Positions 27,490 through 36,913 of a stretch of DNA of 64,000 bases are shown here, piece after piece. The notes beneath the pieces were generated by a model that was not told the origin of the DNA, did not search any database, and saw nothing but the letters and a program-made list of their open reading frames with translations. The position numbers were made by a program, and so were the translations under genes. Position 1 is the first letter of the stretch. Every line of letters begins with the position of its first letter. Source of the DNA: Rossellomorea vietnamensis (GTDB lineage Bacteria; Bacillota; Bacilli; Bacillales; Bacillaceae_B); contig NZ_CP104558.1 of the NCBI RefSeq assembly GCF_025398035.1, forward strand, positions 1,364,001 through 1,428,000. Direction: 5' to 3'.

Positions 27490-28143
27490 CTACTCTTTCC
27501 TTCCGGCTTTATGCAGTATCCCGTTTCGATTCGCGTAAATGGCTGCCTGGGTCCGGTCCGCGACCCCAAGCTTACTCAAAATGTTACTCACATGGGTCTT
27601 GACGGTCTTGATCCCGATAAATAACTCTTCAGAAATTTCCTGATTCGTCAGCCCCTCACCCAAGCATTTCAACACATCCATTTCCCTTGTCGTCAACTCT
27701 TCATGAGCCTTTCTTTCCTGGGGACGGAATCGGTTCAGCATCTTATCGGCAACTTTGGACGCTATGACCGATTCACCCTTAACCGCTTTATAAACCGCCC
27801 CGGTAACTTCTTCTGCACTTGCCGTCTTCAATAAGTAACTATGAGCACCTGCTTCGATGGCAGGAAACACCTTTTCATCGTCATAGTAGCTTGTAAGGAT
27901 GATAATTTTACAGTGAGGATGAAAGGATAGGATCTTCCTTGTGGCTTCAATGCCATTTCCATCCTCCATTAATAAATCCATTAATATGACGTCGGGCATA
28001 TACAGCTTGGCAAGCTTAGCCGCTTCATTTCCACTTTTCGCTTCTCCAAGAAAGTCTATCCGATCTTCTGTCAGCAAATAGGTTTTCATGCCCAGCCGTA
28101 CCATCTCGTGATCATCTACAATCATTACCTTTATCTTATCCAA
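27490..28143 (-). CDS. liaR: Response regulator of the envelope-stress LiaFSR system
   Basis: A 217-residue NarL/FixJ regulator. The receiver domain has the phosphoacceptor D56 in VILMDLLMEDGNG and a conserved Lys in YLLKTASAEE. The C-terminal LuxR-type helix-turn-helix is LTNQEISEELFIGIKTVKTHVSNIL. Best fit is LiaR/VraR, the activator of the cell-wall stress response. It is third gene of liaF-liaS-liaR, 18 bp after liaS. Confidence 0.9.
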   Translation of the reverse strand: MDKIKVMIVDDHEMVRLGMKTYLLTEDRIDFLGEAKSGNEAAKLAKLYMPDVILMDLLMEDGNGIEATRKILSFHPHCKIIILTSYYDDEKVFPAIEAGAHSYLLKTASAEEVTGAVYKAVKGESVIASKVADKMLNRFRPQERKAHEELTTREMDVLKCLGEGLTNQEISEELFIGIKTVKTHVSNILSKLGVADRTQAAIYANRNGILHKAGRKE

Positions 28144-28161
28144 TTGTCTTCCCCCTTTGAA

Positions 28162-29196
28162 TTAGACCGGGATGCGGAGATCGATATACGTTCCCTCTTT
28201 TTCTTTGGAGCGAATCTGAAATAGTCCTCCAATTTCCTCCGCCCGCTCTCTCATCGTTTGAAGTCCGTACGAGGTCATCTTATTTTCCTTTAGATTGAAC
28301 CCCTTACCGTTGTCACTGATATACAATGTGACAAAGCCCCCTTTTTTCTCCGTCACGATCTTTACTTTCGTTGCTTCCGAGTGACGAAGGATATTTGAAA
28401 GACTCTCCTGGATGATCCTGAACATATGCGTTTCAGTCCCTTTCGATAAGTCTTCCATTCCATCCAGGGTGGCATCGATCTCAATTTGCGTTTTTTCCTT
28501 CAATTCTCTGATCAAGATGGTTAGCGCTTCCCGAAGACTTCCTCCCTTTAAGTCAATCGGTCGCAGATGAAGAAGAAGGGCCCTCATCTCACCTTGTGCC
28601 TTCCCTGCAATCTCGGCTACTTGTTTCACGATGATTTCAACCTTTTTATAATCAGTCCCGATGCTTTTTTGCGCCGCGGAAGAAAGCATATTCAGTGCAA
28701 ATAATTGCTGGCTGACAGAATCATGCAAATCCCTGGCAAGCCTCTGCCTCTCCTCCATGACCGCAGCCTGGTGAGCCTGATCGGCAAGCTCTGACTTTTC
28801 ATCTGCCAGCCGCTGAAGTGATTTCACCTGCTCTTGAATGAATACCGCAAGCTGGTTCAATTCATCCGATAAAATCCCGAGCTCATCATGCTCATACCTG
28901 TCCACCCTCGCAGAGAACTTTCCACTTCGGAGTAAGGTGACGAAGGTGGATATATCATCGATTCTGCCTTTGAATGTATACCCTGTACGAAAACCGAAAT
29001 AAATGCTTAATAGGAATAAAATGATGGCCAACCAAGTGGTTAAATAAATGGAAAGTTTAAGAGAGATACTGGGATCCTCTGAAAGGAACAGATAAACTTG
29101 CAACACGATAAAAAAAAGCAGAATGGTCATGACAGCCATCATTAAAAAGCTCTTAAAAATCCAATTTCGGATATTTGAGGTGTTATTCAATCTCAT
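28162..29196 (-). CDS. liaS: Sensor histidine kinase of the LiaFSR system
   Basis: An intramembrane-sensing kinase of about 344 residues. Two helices near the N-terminus with a very short extracellular loop are followed by a HAMP-like linker, a HisKA_3 domain with RQRLARDLHDSVSQQLF (phosphoacceptor His), and an ATPase domain with FRIIQESLSNILRHS and ISDNGKGF. Start is ATG 29196 or the TTG at 29190, which is better spaced from AAAGGAGG; the frame from 29244 overlaps liaF. It works with LiaF as its inhibitor. Confidence 0.88.
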   Translation of the reverse strand: MRLNNTSNIRNWIFKSFLMMAVMTILLFFIVLQVYLFLSEDPSISLKLSIYLTTWLAIILFLLSIYFGFRTGYTFKGRIDDISTFVTLLRSGKFSARVDRYEHDELGILSDELNQLAVFIQEQVKSLQRLADEKSELADQAHQAAVMEERQRLARDLHDSVSQQLFALNMLSSAAQKSIGTDYKKVEIIVKQVAEIAGKAQGEMRALLLHLRPIDLKGGSLREALTILIRELKEKTQIEIDATLDGMEDLSKGTETHMFRIIQESLSNILRHSEATKVKIVTEKKGGFVTLYISDNGKGFNLKENKMTSYGLQTMRERAEEIGGLFQIRSKEKEGTYIDLRIPV

Positions 29197-29215
29197 TCCT
29201 CCTTTTACGCTGCCT

Positions 29216-30028
29216 TTATATCCTTGTAATCCGGATCGAACCAATCTTCACATCAATCGTCAGCTTGATTTTTTTACTTGCCTCGACATAACCTGGTGAT
29301 CGATAATACAGTTCAGAACGAATATCAGCAGATTTCTGATCAAACAACTTCACATCCCCCACCTGCACCTTCAAGGTGATTTCCACAGGGACATTTTCCG
29401 GTATGATCATTTTCACATCGCCGATCCAGCCTCTGATATCAATTGGTGTTTCCCCTTCAGGAATGAAGGCTTTACTGAAATCAAAATAGTAATCTCCTAT
29501 GGCATTGTAAAGTTTCATGTTTTCCAGGGGCCAGTTCGGTTCTGAAAAACGGATATCCCCGACGATAAAGCCTCTGTTAATCTTATTTTTCTTCTGAGGG
29601 ATCTTTTCACCCAGCGGCTGCTCCTCATCATCTGTTTCAGCTGTCTTATCAAACGGATAATCACTGCTTATACTCACCTTAATCGGTTTATTCCTCACGA
29701 TCCGATGAATCGCAATGGCTATGATGATAACCGGCCATAACTTCCACCAATTCCCGTAATCGAAAACCAACACTTCGTATTTATCCAGGAGGATCAGCAC
29801 CCCTAGGGTCAGGCTGAAAAGACCAAACAGTAATTTACCGAAGCTTTTTTTCAAAAAGCTGTCTACTGACCACTTCAAACCCAGCAGCAATAACAAAATA
29901 GGAATAATGTTGACAAATATCTGCGTTATTTCCAAGGAAATGACACCTATATTCAGTAATAATAGCCACAATCCTATCACCATCAGCAAAAATGAGAAAA
30001 ACCATTGCTTTCTTCCTTTATATCTCAT
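29216..30028 (-). CDS. liaF: LiaF, inhibitor protein of the LiaRS system
   Basis: A 270-residue protein with four hydrophobic segments in the first 125 residues and a C-terminal cytoplasmic beta domain (DUF2154/LiaF-type, about residues 150-270) containing VGDIRFSEPNWPLENM, IRGWIGDVKMIIPENV and KIGSIRITRI. In B. subtilis LiaF keeps LiaS off until cell-wall antibiotics act. It is first gene of the operon; liaI, liaH and liaG are not beside it. An acidic linker (TAETDDEEQPLGE) separates the two parts. Confidence 0.88.
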   Translation of the reverse strand: MRYKGRKQWFFSFLLMVIGLWLLLLNIGVISLEITQIFVNIIPILLLLLGLKWSVDSFLKKSFGKLLFGLFSLTLGVLILLDKYEVLVFDYGNWWKLWPVIIIAIAIHRIVRNKPIKVSISSDYPFDKTAETDDEEQPLGEKIPQKKNKINRGFIVGDIRFSEPNWPLENMKLYNAIGDYYFDFSKAFIPEGETPIDIRGWIGDVKMIIPENVPVEITLKVQVGDVKLFDQKSADIRSELYYRSPGYVEASKKIKLTIDVKIGSIRITRI

Positions 30029-30140
30029 ACGAACACCACCTTCACATCACTTATAAACTTTCGCTATTAACATCGTCTATTCCTGTTACTTCTTCCATTA
30101 TAGATTGATTTCCATGGTTGTTTGACGAGCATCGGAATGA

Positions 30141-30164
30141 TTCAGCCTCAGTCCAGAGGCTGAA
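30141..30164. promoter_or_regulatory. Inverted repeat between liaF and the transporter gene
   Basis: TTCAGCCTC / GAGGCTGAA, perfect 9-bp arms with a 6-nt centre AGTCCA. No T tract follows on either strand, so it looks like an operator rather than a terminator. It lies 112 bp before liaF and 101 bp before the divergent transporter gene. Confidence 0.45.
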
Positions 30165-30265
30165 AAAATGTTTCTATCCTGTATCACACCTTATTTGCAT
30201 TTTCATAATCTATAGTACAGATCAGGGCAAATGCCCAAGGTTTGAAACATTGAGGGGGTATTCTA

Positions 30266-31663
30266 ATGGGGATTGACTTGACTGCTCTTCATTGGATTTA
30301 TTTAGTTTTCATAGGGTTGATCATCCTATTTATGATTTTCAGAAAAGACACGACCATCGTATGTATTCTCGGAATCTTCAGTATCGCTTTGATTGCTACG
30401 GGATCGATCAGCGGGTCGATCAGTAGTATATTTAATAGCTTCATCTTTGCCATCACTGAATTACTTTCTACCATTCTCGTCATTTCCATCATCGTTGCCA
30501 TGAGTAAAGGACTGACGTCGACTGGGATCAATGATGTGATGATCCGTCCGTTCACGAAGTTCATCCGCACCCCTGCGCTGGCATACTGGACGATTGGTCT
30601 TGTGATGATGTTCATTTCGTGGTTTTTCTGGCCATCCCCCGCAGTGGCCCTTTTGGGAGCCGTGTTGGTACCCGTTGCCTTACGGGTCGGATTGCCAGCT
30701 CTCGGCATCGCCATGGCCATGAACTTATTCGGTCACGGGATCGCTCTTTCAGGTGACTTTGTCATCCAGGCAGCTCCAAAGCTGACGGCAGACGCTGCAG
30801 GTATCCCTGTTTCAGAAGTTATTTCGGCGAGTATTCCCCTCATCATTGTCATGGGAGTGGTCACGACCGTCACGGCATTCATCTTCCTTAAACGAGATAT
30901 GAAAAAAGGGATCCTTACCGTCGATTCAAGCTCCCTAGCTGCCATCGATCCAGAGCAGGATTCTTCACTTGACCTGTTATCATCCCGTTGGAAAAAGGCC
31001 ATTGCGATCCTTATCCCTCTATTATTCGGTGCTGATATTACGGCAATGGTTCTGTTCGATCTGCAGGGTGGAGATGCAACCGCACTTATCGGGGGAACAT
31101 CCATCATCATCCTCTTATTGATTTCATTGGCCGCCTATAAAGGAAAAGGATTAGAGAAAACGACCAGTTTCATGATTGACGGATTTCAGTTCGGGTTTAA
31201 AGTATTCGGTCCGGTCATACCGATTGCCGCTTTCTTCTATTTAGGGGATTCGGGGTTTCAAACGATCATTGGCGATTTTCTTCCGGCAACATCACATGGA
31301 ATCGTCAACGACCTGGGCGCATCCCTTGCTGCCGCGGTCCCGCTTTCAAAGGCGGTGGGCGCGATTACACTTACGACGGTCGGTGCCATCACTGGACTTG
31401 ATGGATCAGGCTTCTCGGGGATTTCTCTTGCCGGTTCTGTCGCCAATTTATTTGCTGAAAGCATCGGTTCCGGCATCGCTACCCTGACGGCCCTTGGCCA
31501 GGTGGCGGCCATCTGGGTCGGTGGCGGGACCCTTGTACCATGGGCACTCATTCCGGCAGCAGCCATCTGCGGAGTCGACCCATTCGAACTCGCAAGGCGA
31601 AACCTGCTCCCGGTCGTCATCGGACTGATCGCAACTACCATCGTAGCGATGTTCTTAATCTAA
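30266..31663 (+). CDS. Polytopic membrane transporter, YhfA-like
   Basis: A 465-residue protein with about twelve hydrophobic segments and a short charged central loop (about residues 215-245). The internal pattern with GHGIALSGDF and LDGSGFSGISLAGSV resembles ion-transporter-superfamily permeases (GntP/CitMHS type) for organic acids. Its size and position near yhaA fit B. subtilis YhfA, a putative permease. Substrate unknown; M20 hydrolase yhaA downstream hints at uptake or export of acylated amino acids (inference). GAGGGGG precedes the ATG. Confidence 0.7.
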   Translation: MGIDLTALHWIYLVFIGLIILFMIFRKDTTIVCILGIFSIALIATGSISGSISSIFNSFIFAITELLSTILVISIIVAMSKGLTSTGINDVMIRPFTKFIRTPALAYWTIGLVMMFISWFFWPSPAVALLGAVLVPVALRVGLPALGIAMAMNLFGHGIALSGDFVIQAAPKLTADAAGIPVSEVISASIPLIIVMGVVTTVTAFIFLKRDMKKGILTVDSSSLAAIDPEQDSSLDLLSSRWKKAIAILIPLLFGADITAMVLFDLQGGDATALIGGTSIIILLLISLAAYKGKGLEKTTSFMIDGFQFGFKVFGPVIPIAAFFYLGDSGFQTIIGDFLPATSHGIVNDLGASLAAAVPLSKAVGAITLTTVGAITGLDGSGFSGISLAGSVANLFAESIGSGIATLTALGQVAAIWVGGGTLVPWALIPAAAICGVDPFELARRNLLPVVIGLIATTIVAMFLI

Positions 31664-31667
31664 AGAC

Positions 31668-31704
31668 AGAGGGACGGACCTTACCTCGGAAGGTCCGTCC
31701 CTCT
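31668..31704 (+). terminator. Terminator of the transporter gene
   Basis: Perfect 15-bp stem AGAGGGACGGACCTT / AAGGTCCGTCCCTCT (31668-31682 / 31690-31704) then TATTTT. The last base overlaps the stop codon of the convergent PAP2 gene. Confidence 0.9.
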
Positions 31705-32297
31705 TATTTTGCAGGGCGCTTTTCATATAGGAAGATACACAGTACGAAAAACGAGTAACCCAGAAGGAAGCCGGCAGCAACATCACTGGGATAGTGGGCC
31801 TGTTCTGCTACCCGGCTGAACCCTGCCAACAGGGAAAGGATGACGGCCAAGGTGAAGATCGTGACTTTCAATCCCATAGTCGAAATTTCCTTACTGATGA
31901 AATAAGCGATGACCAGCAGGAAGACGATTCCCACCATGGCATGACCGCTGGGAAAACTGAATCCTTCTTCCCCATGGGAAAACGATGGTCTTTCACGTTC
32001 CATCCACCCTTTGATGGCTTTATTCAGGACGTTACTTCCCGCAACCAGTACCACGACCGTAATGATTCCTGCATAATCTTTTTTAACCCACCAAAGGAAC
32101 AGGATCAAGGCGATTGTGGCGATTCCGATGACCAGCTCGGTCCCTATCACGGAAAATGGTTCTAAAACATTTAAGTCGCCCATGTTTGTGAGAAGATAAT
32201 CCTCTCCGACAATCTCCATGTCATGATAAACAAAATGTGCTATGGTCATAAAAAGTACAAATGAAATGATTGCTGAAATGGATAAGATTTTATTCAT
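31704..32297 (-). CDS. PAP2-family membrane phosphatase
   Basis: A 197-residue membrane phosphatase with the three PAP2 motifs in order: KAIKGWMERERPS (KxxxxxxRP), FPSGHAMVG (PSGH) and SRVAEQAHYPSDVAAG (SRxxxxxHxxxD). Members dephosphorylate undecaprenyl-pyrophosphate, phosphatidylglycerophosphate or related lipids on the outer membrane face. Start at 32297 is set by AAGGAGGGG upstream; the frame from 32378 has none and overlaps the yhaA promoter. It may supply lipid carrier, but substrate is not decided by sequence. Confidence 0.87.
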   Translation of the reverse strand: MNKILSISAIISFVLFMTIAHFVYHDMEIVGEDYLLTNMGDLNVLEPFSVIGTELVIGIATIALILFLWWVKKDYAGIITVVVLVAGSNVLNKAIKGWMERERPSFSHGEEGFSFPSGHAMVGIVFLLVIAYFISKEISTMGLKVTIFTLAVILSLLAGFSRVAEQAHYPSDVAAGFLLGYSFFVLCIFLYEKRPAK

Positions 32298-32393
32298 CGG
32301 ATCCCCTCCTTGAATTTCACTTATCCCCTCTTCCCGAGAACTTTTAGTGTTATAATATTCGTAATATTCACCAAACATTAGGAGGTTGGGGAC

Positions 32394-33596
32394 TTGCTGA
32401 ATGAATTATATCAGAAATTAGAAGATCGTTGGATAGAAATGGTTAAAATCAGAAGATTTCTTCATCAACACCCGGAATTATCCTTCCAGGAAAAAAATAC
32501 GGCAAAGTATATTGCGGATTACTACAAAAAGATCGGGGTCCCGGTTCAAGAACAAGTCGGCGGCAATGGTGTGGTAGCGAGAGTGGAAGGGGCACTCCCC
32601 GGTAAGACCGTGGCTCTCCGTGCAGACTTTGACGCCCTTCCCATACAGGATGAAAAGGAAGTGGAATATCGTTCTACCGTTCCGGGTGTCATGCACGCCT
32701 GTGGTCATGACGGCCATACCGCGTCACTTCTAGTATTGGGGAAAACCCTTCATGAAATGCGCGAAACCCTTTCAGGGACAGTCATTCTCATACATCAGCA
32801 CGCTGAAGAATATGCACCGGGAGGAGCTAAGTCCATGATTGAAGCGGGTTGCCTCGAAGGTGTGGATGTGATCTTTGGCACCCATTTATGGGCAACCGAA
32901 CCACTTGGGAAGGTCCTTCACCGAAAAGGTCCGATCATGGCCGCTGCGGACCGCTTTGAAATTGTCATTAAAGGATCCGGGGGGCACGGGGCACAGCCTC
33001 ACAAGACGAAGGATTCCATCGTGATCGGGGCTCAAATTATTGCAGAACTTCAACAAATCGTCAGCAGAAGAGTAAACCCGATTGAACCAGCCGTCGTGAC
33101 GGTCGGCTCCTTTATAGCTGATAATGCGTTCAATGTCATAGCCGATTCAGCTAAATTGATTGGAACGGTACGGACTTTTAATCCAGAAGTCAGGGACTTT
33201 ATTGAAGAAGAAATTGAACAGATTCTGAAAGGGGCCTGCCTTTCCGGGCGCTGTGATTATGAATATGTATATGAGCGGGGGTATCCGGCCGTTGTCAATC
33301 ACCCTGAGGAGACGGACCTATTCATTCAAAGTGCAGATACTGTAGATGAAGTGCATACAGTGGAAGAAATCGAAATGCAGATGGGCGGTGAGGATTTTGC
33401 CTTTTATTTAGAACATGTGAAGGGTACTTTCTTCTTTACGGGAGCCAAGCCCGACAATGTGGAAACGGCCTACCCACACCACCACCCAAAGTTCGACCTT
33501 AATGAAAAAGCGCTTCTCATTGCAGCAAAGTCATTGGCAAGTGCAACACTTCACTACCAGGATAAACATTCCGTTTCGGAAGCCGTTCCGAAATAA
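32394..33596 (+). CDS. yhaA: M20 metallo-amidohydrolase YhaA
   Basis: A 400-residue M20D peptidase/N-acyl-amino-acid amidohydrolase. Metal ligands lie in MHACGHDGHT and in the HAEE of HQHAEEYAPGG; the dimerisation domain starts near GSGGHGAQPHKTKDS; a late His lies in AYPHHHPKFD. It likely deacylates N-acetyl or other N-acyl amino acids in the cytoplasm, as suggested for B. subtilis YhaA. Start is a TTG at 32394 with AGGAGG eight nt upstream. Confidence 0.88.
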   Translation: MLNELYQKLEDRWIEMVKIRRFLHQHPELSFQEKNTAKYIADYYKKIGVPVQEQVGGNGVVARVEGALPGKTVALRADFDALPIQDEKEVEYRSTVPGVMHACGHDGHTASLLVLGKTLHEMRETLSGTVILIHQHAEEYAPGGAKSMIEAGCLEGVDVIFGTHLWATEPLGKVLHRKGPIMAAADRFEIVIKGSGGHGAQPHKTKDSIVIGAQIIAELQQIVSRRVNPIEPAVVTVGSFIADNAFNVIADSAKLIGTVRTFNPEVRDFIEEEIEQILKGACLSGRCDYEYVYERGYPAVVNHPEETDLFIQSADTVDEVHTVEEIEMQMGGEDFAFYLEHVKGTFFFTGAKPDNVETAYPHHHPKFDLNEKALLIAAKSLASATLHYQDKHSVSEAVPK

Positions 33597-33600
33597 TGCA

Positions 33601-33634
33601 AAGAAGGATCGGACGCTCACATCCGATCCTTCTT
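33601..33634 (+). terminator. yhaA terminator
   Basis: Perfect 13-bp stem AAGAAGGATCGGA / TCCGATCCTTCTT followed by T5; it also faces the convergent DoxX gene. Confidence 0.92.
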
Positions 33635-33636
33635 TT

Positions 33637-34044
33637 TTAATAAAAGCGATGATTCTTTTCAATTTTACTGACCGCCAACACCCACCAGATCAAGAGGGGT
33701 TGAAACAATAGTCTGATCCAAAGCAGCAGTTGATTGGCATCTTCCTGTCCCGGAGCCGGAATTCCTTTAATGGCTGCATAGATATTCGCAGGAAATACAA
33801 GAACCAAATAAACCGCTGTGATGATCCCGGTTTTTTCACGAGTCTTCGGAATCAACAGCAGGACTGACAGAATAAATTCAATGATTCCCGTAATATAAAC
33901 CAGCTCTTCCCTTAAAGGAATAAACGCAGGGACCATTTTCGCAAATCCTTGAGCTTCAATAAAATGAAAGACCCCTGCCAGAAAGAAGAAGAAGGAGAAT
34001 AATATGAGCCCGACGATCTTCCATGCTTTTTTCCGTTTATTCAT
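33637..34044 (-). CDS. DoxX-family membrane protein
   Basis: A 135-residue protein with four transmembrane helices. The family marks are the first-helix segment FFFFLAGVFHF and the second-helix segment ITGIIEFILSVLLLIP. DoxX-like proteins are linked with redox or quinone metabolism, but no partner is visible. GAGGTGTG precedes the ATG at 34044. It lies between yhaA and ecsC and appears transcribed alone; role unassigned. Confidence 0.8.
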   Translation of the reverse strand: MNKRKKAWKIVGLILFSFFFFLAGVFHFIEAQGFAKMVPAFIPLREELVYITGIIEFILSVLLLIPKTREKTGIITAVYLVLVFPANIYAAIKGIPAPGQEDANQLLLWIRLLFQPLLIWWVLAVSKIEKNHRFY

Positions 34045-34154
34045 CTATTTCACACCTCACTAAACACAATTTACCCTACCTTTATCACTATACATGAAGT
34101 CATTGCGGAAATAAAAAGATGGGTTTGTCATCACAATGACCCTAACAAAAAGAA

Positions 34155-34175
34155 GACCGATCATGGCGATCGACC
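34155..34175 (-). terminator. ecsABC terminator
   Basis: Stem GACCGATC / GATCGACC (two G-U pairs on the minus strand RNA) with a 5-nt loop; CTTCTTTTTG follows on the minus strand. Confidence 0.7.
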
Positions 34176-34186
34176 CTCATACGGTA

Positions 34187-34888
34187 CTATTCTACTGCAT
34201 GGAAGTAGCGAATCCGATAAGCAAATTTTGCCACTTCACCAAGCTGATCCAATAGCTGATAATTCGCATAGGCACCCACAACAGCCCCGACACCCGGGAT
34301 GAGTTGGAGCATCTTCACCAAATCGATGTAATCCCGATACTCCTGCTGAAAGGTTTTCCAGTCAAGTTCCTTCAGCCTTTCTTTTTCATCCTCCCAATTC
34401 TTAATGAGGTGCAGGACCTTCTTCTTATGGGTATCACTTGAGAATGCAAGTTGAAAAACATACAGAAGAAATAGACGTTCCTCATATTGTTTGGGATCAT
34501 ACCCATGGATAAGGGAGCATTCACTTAAAAATTTCATCTTAATGGACAGGAGCAATGGAAAATCCGCAAGACCGAGAAAGATCCCACCGGCGCCCGTTCC
34601 CGCCCCTTCGATGGTGGCAGCTTTCCGGTAAAATTCCATTCGTTCCTTCATCACAACTTCCCGTTCCTGTAGCTCAGGTCTATAGGCCGCCTGCAGGGAC
34701 ACCCATTCGCTGCCCTTCAGGGTGACCTCCACCATTTTCTTGATGCTTTCCGTGACAACTTTATGCGCTTTCTCAGGTATCCACTCATTCACTTTCGTTT
34801 GTGCCTGTTTGGATACCCTCTTAAAGATGGACGATTTCCTGGTGTATCTTCGTTTCCACTGTTCCAGCTCTTCTCTCTCATGGTTCAC
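34187..34888 (-). CDS. ecsC: EcsC-family protein
   Basis: A 233-residue EcsC protein with the family segments AGTGAGGIFLGLADFPLLLSIKMKF-like (about residues 95-120) and LIPGVGAVVGAYANYQLLD near the C-terminus, both hydrophobic and glycine-rich. The GTG start at 34888 has GGTGG seven nt upstream. It is third gene of ecsA-ecsB-ecsC, 62 bp after ecsB. EcsC function is not established in B. subtilis; the operon affects secretion, competence and regulated proteolysis. Confidence 0.9.
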   Translation of the reverse strand: MNHEREELEQWKRRYTRKSSIFKRVSKQAQTKVNEWIPEKAHKVVTESIKKMVEVTLKGSEWVSLQAAYRPELQEREVVMKERMEFYRKAATIEGAGTGAGGIFLGLADFPLLLSIKMKFLSECSLIHGYDPKQYEERLFLLYVFQLAFSSDTHKKKVLHLIKNWEDEKERLKELDWKTFQQEYRDYIDLVKMLQLIPGVGAVVGAYANYQLLDQLGEVAKFAYRIRYFHAVE

Positions 34889-34950
34889 TTTAGAACCACC
34901 ATCCTTTTTCGTCAGCCTTTACTCATACTATGTTCATCTAACCTGTTTGA

Positions 34951-36180
34951 TTAAAAAAGCGTTTCTTCCATCTTCTTCAATCTTTGGACAAGGTAGAACT
35001 GACTGAAAAAGATGGAGAAGGTTAAGCCTGCAAGCAGCGTGATCAATCCAGGCAGCCATTCTCCCCTTATGAAAAGGGGTAGTGAAAACACAAGGGCCTG
35101 AATCATCATCGACTGGCTCATGATTTTCTGAAAAGATGATGTCTTCAATTCCCTTGAAACGGGGTAAATGAGTACCCAGATCTTATAGTCAAAGCGCTTG
35201 AATAATGGAATCATCTGAAAAGCTGTCAAATAAAGAAATACCATAGCCGTCAGGATACTGAAGACGAAAGATGGATTGGAATAAATCAGCAACACACCGA
35301 TCAGGGTCAAGCGTATATACAGACCTGAATATTCACTTGTCCTCACAAGCGAGCGAAGATATAAATAGCGATAGGTTGATGCTTGGGAAAAAGGAGCCTT
35401 CACAAGCCAGTCGAGCCATTTTCTCCGGTGCACTTTGCCTTTCAGTTTTGGAACATCTGTGAACATATTGGCGATGCGATAAAAGATCAGCATGCGCTGC
35501 TCTTCAAGATTAATCAATAAATCCCATTTAAGGTTCTTACCCTTTGTTGCCTGATGAAAATAAAAGGCATAGCCGAGCATCAAGGCGGCCACGACGAGTG
35601 TCATCCAAAGGTCGGCTCCCGATAATACAAGGAACAAAAGAGTCCCACTCAATAGAAAACGGACAAGACTGTCCGTCAGGTGAGCTTCCCTCTCCTGAAA
35701 CCTTAACATAAACCAGCGAACATAAAGATTCCATATTTTTATAACCAATACTAAGCCAAGTAAAGGAAAGAAGCTTCTGAAACTGTTTCCAGATACAGCT
35801 ACATACATAGGCATAAGGGCAGCCAGGACAAGCAGTTGAATGTAGGATTGAAACATGAAGCTGATCCAGACGCATTTCCTGAAATAACCGGATAAACGTT
35901 CTTCTAAAGGTAGAAGAAATACAGCATCCGCTTCCCGTAGGAAGGTGTAAACAGGACTCCATGCCAATAAGAGACCAAGTACGACTGCCATGATGAAAGG
36001 AGCCGGGAATGTTGGCTCGAGTGTCTTGACCCACTGATTATACGTAAACGCCGCACCCCCCAAAGCGAAAATCAGGACGAATAATAAATGATCGTTGAAC
36101 ATGTACTTCAAATACTTCTGAAGTTCCTGGTTATACTCTACAATCCTCTTTTTCCAGATCCCTTCCACATTATTCATCAT
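34951..36180 (-). CDS. ecsB: ABC transporter membrane subunit EcsB
   Basis: A 409-residue polytopic membrane protein matching EcsB, with about eight to ten helices. The first cluster lies near residues 30-75 and 105-155; the last near 300-400. It pairs with EcsA to form an ABC exporter needed for normal processing by intramembrane protease RasP in B. subtilis. Its start overlaps the end of ecsA by 11 nt, so translation is coupled. GGAAG precedes ATG 36180. Confidence 0.92.
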   Translation of the reverse strand: MMNNVEGIWKKRIVEYNQELQKYLKYMFNDHLLFVLIFALGGAAFTYNQWVKTLEPTFPAPFIMAVVLGLLLAWSPVYTFLREADAVFLLPLEERLSGYFRKCVWISFMFQSYIQLLVLAALMPMYVAVSGNSFRSFFPLLGLVLVIKIWNLYVRWFMLRFQEREAHLTDSLVRFLLSGTLLFLVLSGADLWMTLVVAALMLGYAFYFHQATKGKNLKWDLLINLEEQRMLIFYRIANMFTDVPKLKGKVHRRKWLDWLVKAPFSQASTYRYLYLRSLVRTSEYSGLYIRLTLIGVLLIYSNPSFVFSILTAMVFLYLTAFQMIPLFKRFDYKIWVLIYPVSRELKTSSFQKIMSQSMMIQALVFSLPLFIRGEWLPGLITLLAGLTFSIFFSQFYLVQRLKKMEETLF

Positions 36181-36913
36181 GAGATTCTTCCTTCGTCAGC
36201 TGGATGTATATATCATCTAAAGTGGCTTCAGGCATCGTAAACTCCCTGCGAAGCTCTTCTAAAGTCCCCTTTGCCCGGATTTTCCCTTCATGAAGGATGA
36301 TGAATGAATCACAATATCTTTCGGCAGTAGCCAATATATGGGTAGACATCAGGATGCCCGCCCCATTTTGTTTCATTTCCTCCATCCAATCCAGTAACGA
36401 CTGGATCCCGAGTGGGTCCAATCCGACAAACGGTTCGTCGATGATGTACAGACTGGGCTGGATAAGAAAAGCACACATGATCATCACTTTTTGTTTCATC
36501 CCTTTAGAAAAATGGGCAGGAAACCAGCTCATCTTCTTCTCCATGCGAAACGCTTTCAACAATTTATCGATTCTTCCCTTATATTCCGCATCTGATAATC
36601 CGTATGCCATGGCCGTAAGTTTCAGGTGCTCCTCCAGGGTCAGTTCATCATATAAAATCGGTGTTTCCGGTATGTATGAAAATTGCTTGCGGTATTGATC
36701 GGCATCCTTTTTCAATGTGTGCCCATTGATGGAAACCTCACCCTGCTTCGCCTCCATCAGCCCGATGATATGCTTGATGGTCGTACTCTTACCTGCCCCA
36801 TTCAATCCGATTAACCCGACGATTTCATTAGAGTCAATCGAGAATGTGATATCCTTCAAAACCGGCTTCCTTGTATACCCGCCGACAAGATGCTTAATTT
36901 CTAATAACGACAC
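36170..36913 (-). CDS. ecsA: ABC transporter ATP-binding protein EcsA
   Basis: A 247-residue ABC ATPase with Walker A GLNGAGKST, Q-loop region IPETPILYDELT, signature FSKGMKQK, Walker B LYIIDEPF and switch STHILATAE. N-terminus is best aligned with B. subtilis EcsA (MSLL...) from the GTG at 36913; a TTG at 36922 is closer to the AAAGGA site and cannot be excluded. It is first gene of the ecs operon and is divergent from hit, but here a 1.3-kb repeat-rich gap lies between them. Confidence 0.93.
   Translation of the reverse strand: MSLLEIKHLVGGYTRKPVLKDITFSIDSNEIVGLIGLNGAGKSTTIKHIIGLMEAKQGEVSINGHTLKKDADQYRKQFSYIPETPILYDELTLEEHLKLTAMAYGLSDAEYKGRIDKLLKAFRMEKKMSWFPAHFSKGMKQKVMIMCAFLIQPSLYIIDEPFVGLDPLGIQSLLDWMEEMKQNGAGILMSTHILATAERYCDSFIILHEGKIRAKGTLEELRREFTMPEATLDDIYIQLTKEESHDE

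Noticed and set aside
30141..30164. Terminator between liaF and the transporter gene
   Set aside because: It lies upstream of both divergent genes and has an A run, not a T run, on its plus-strand 3' side.
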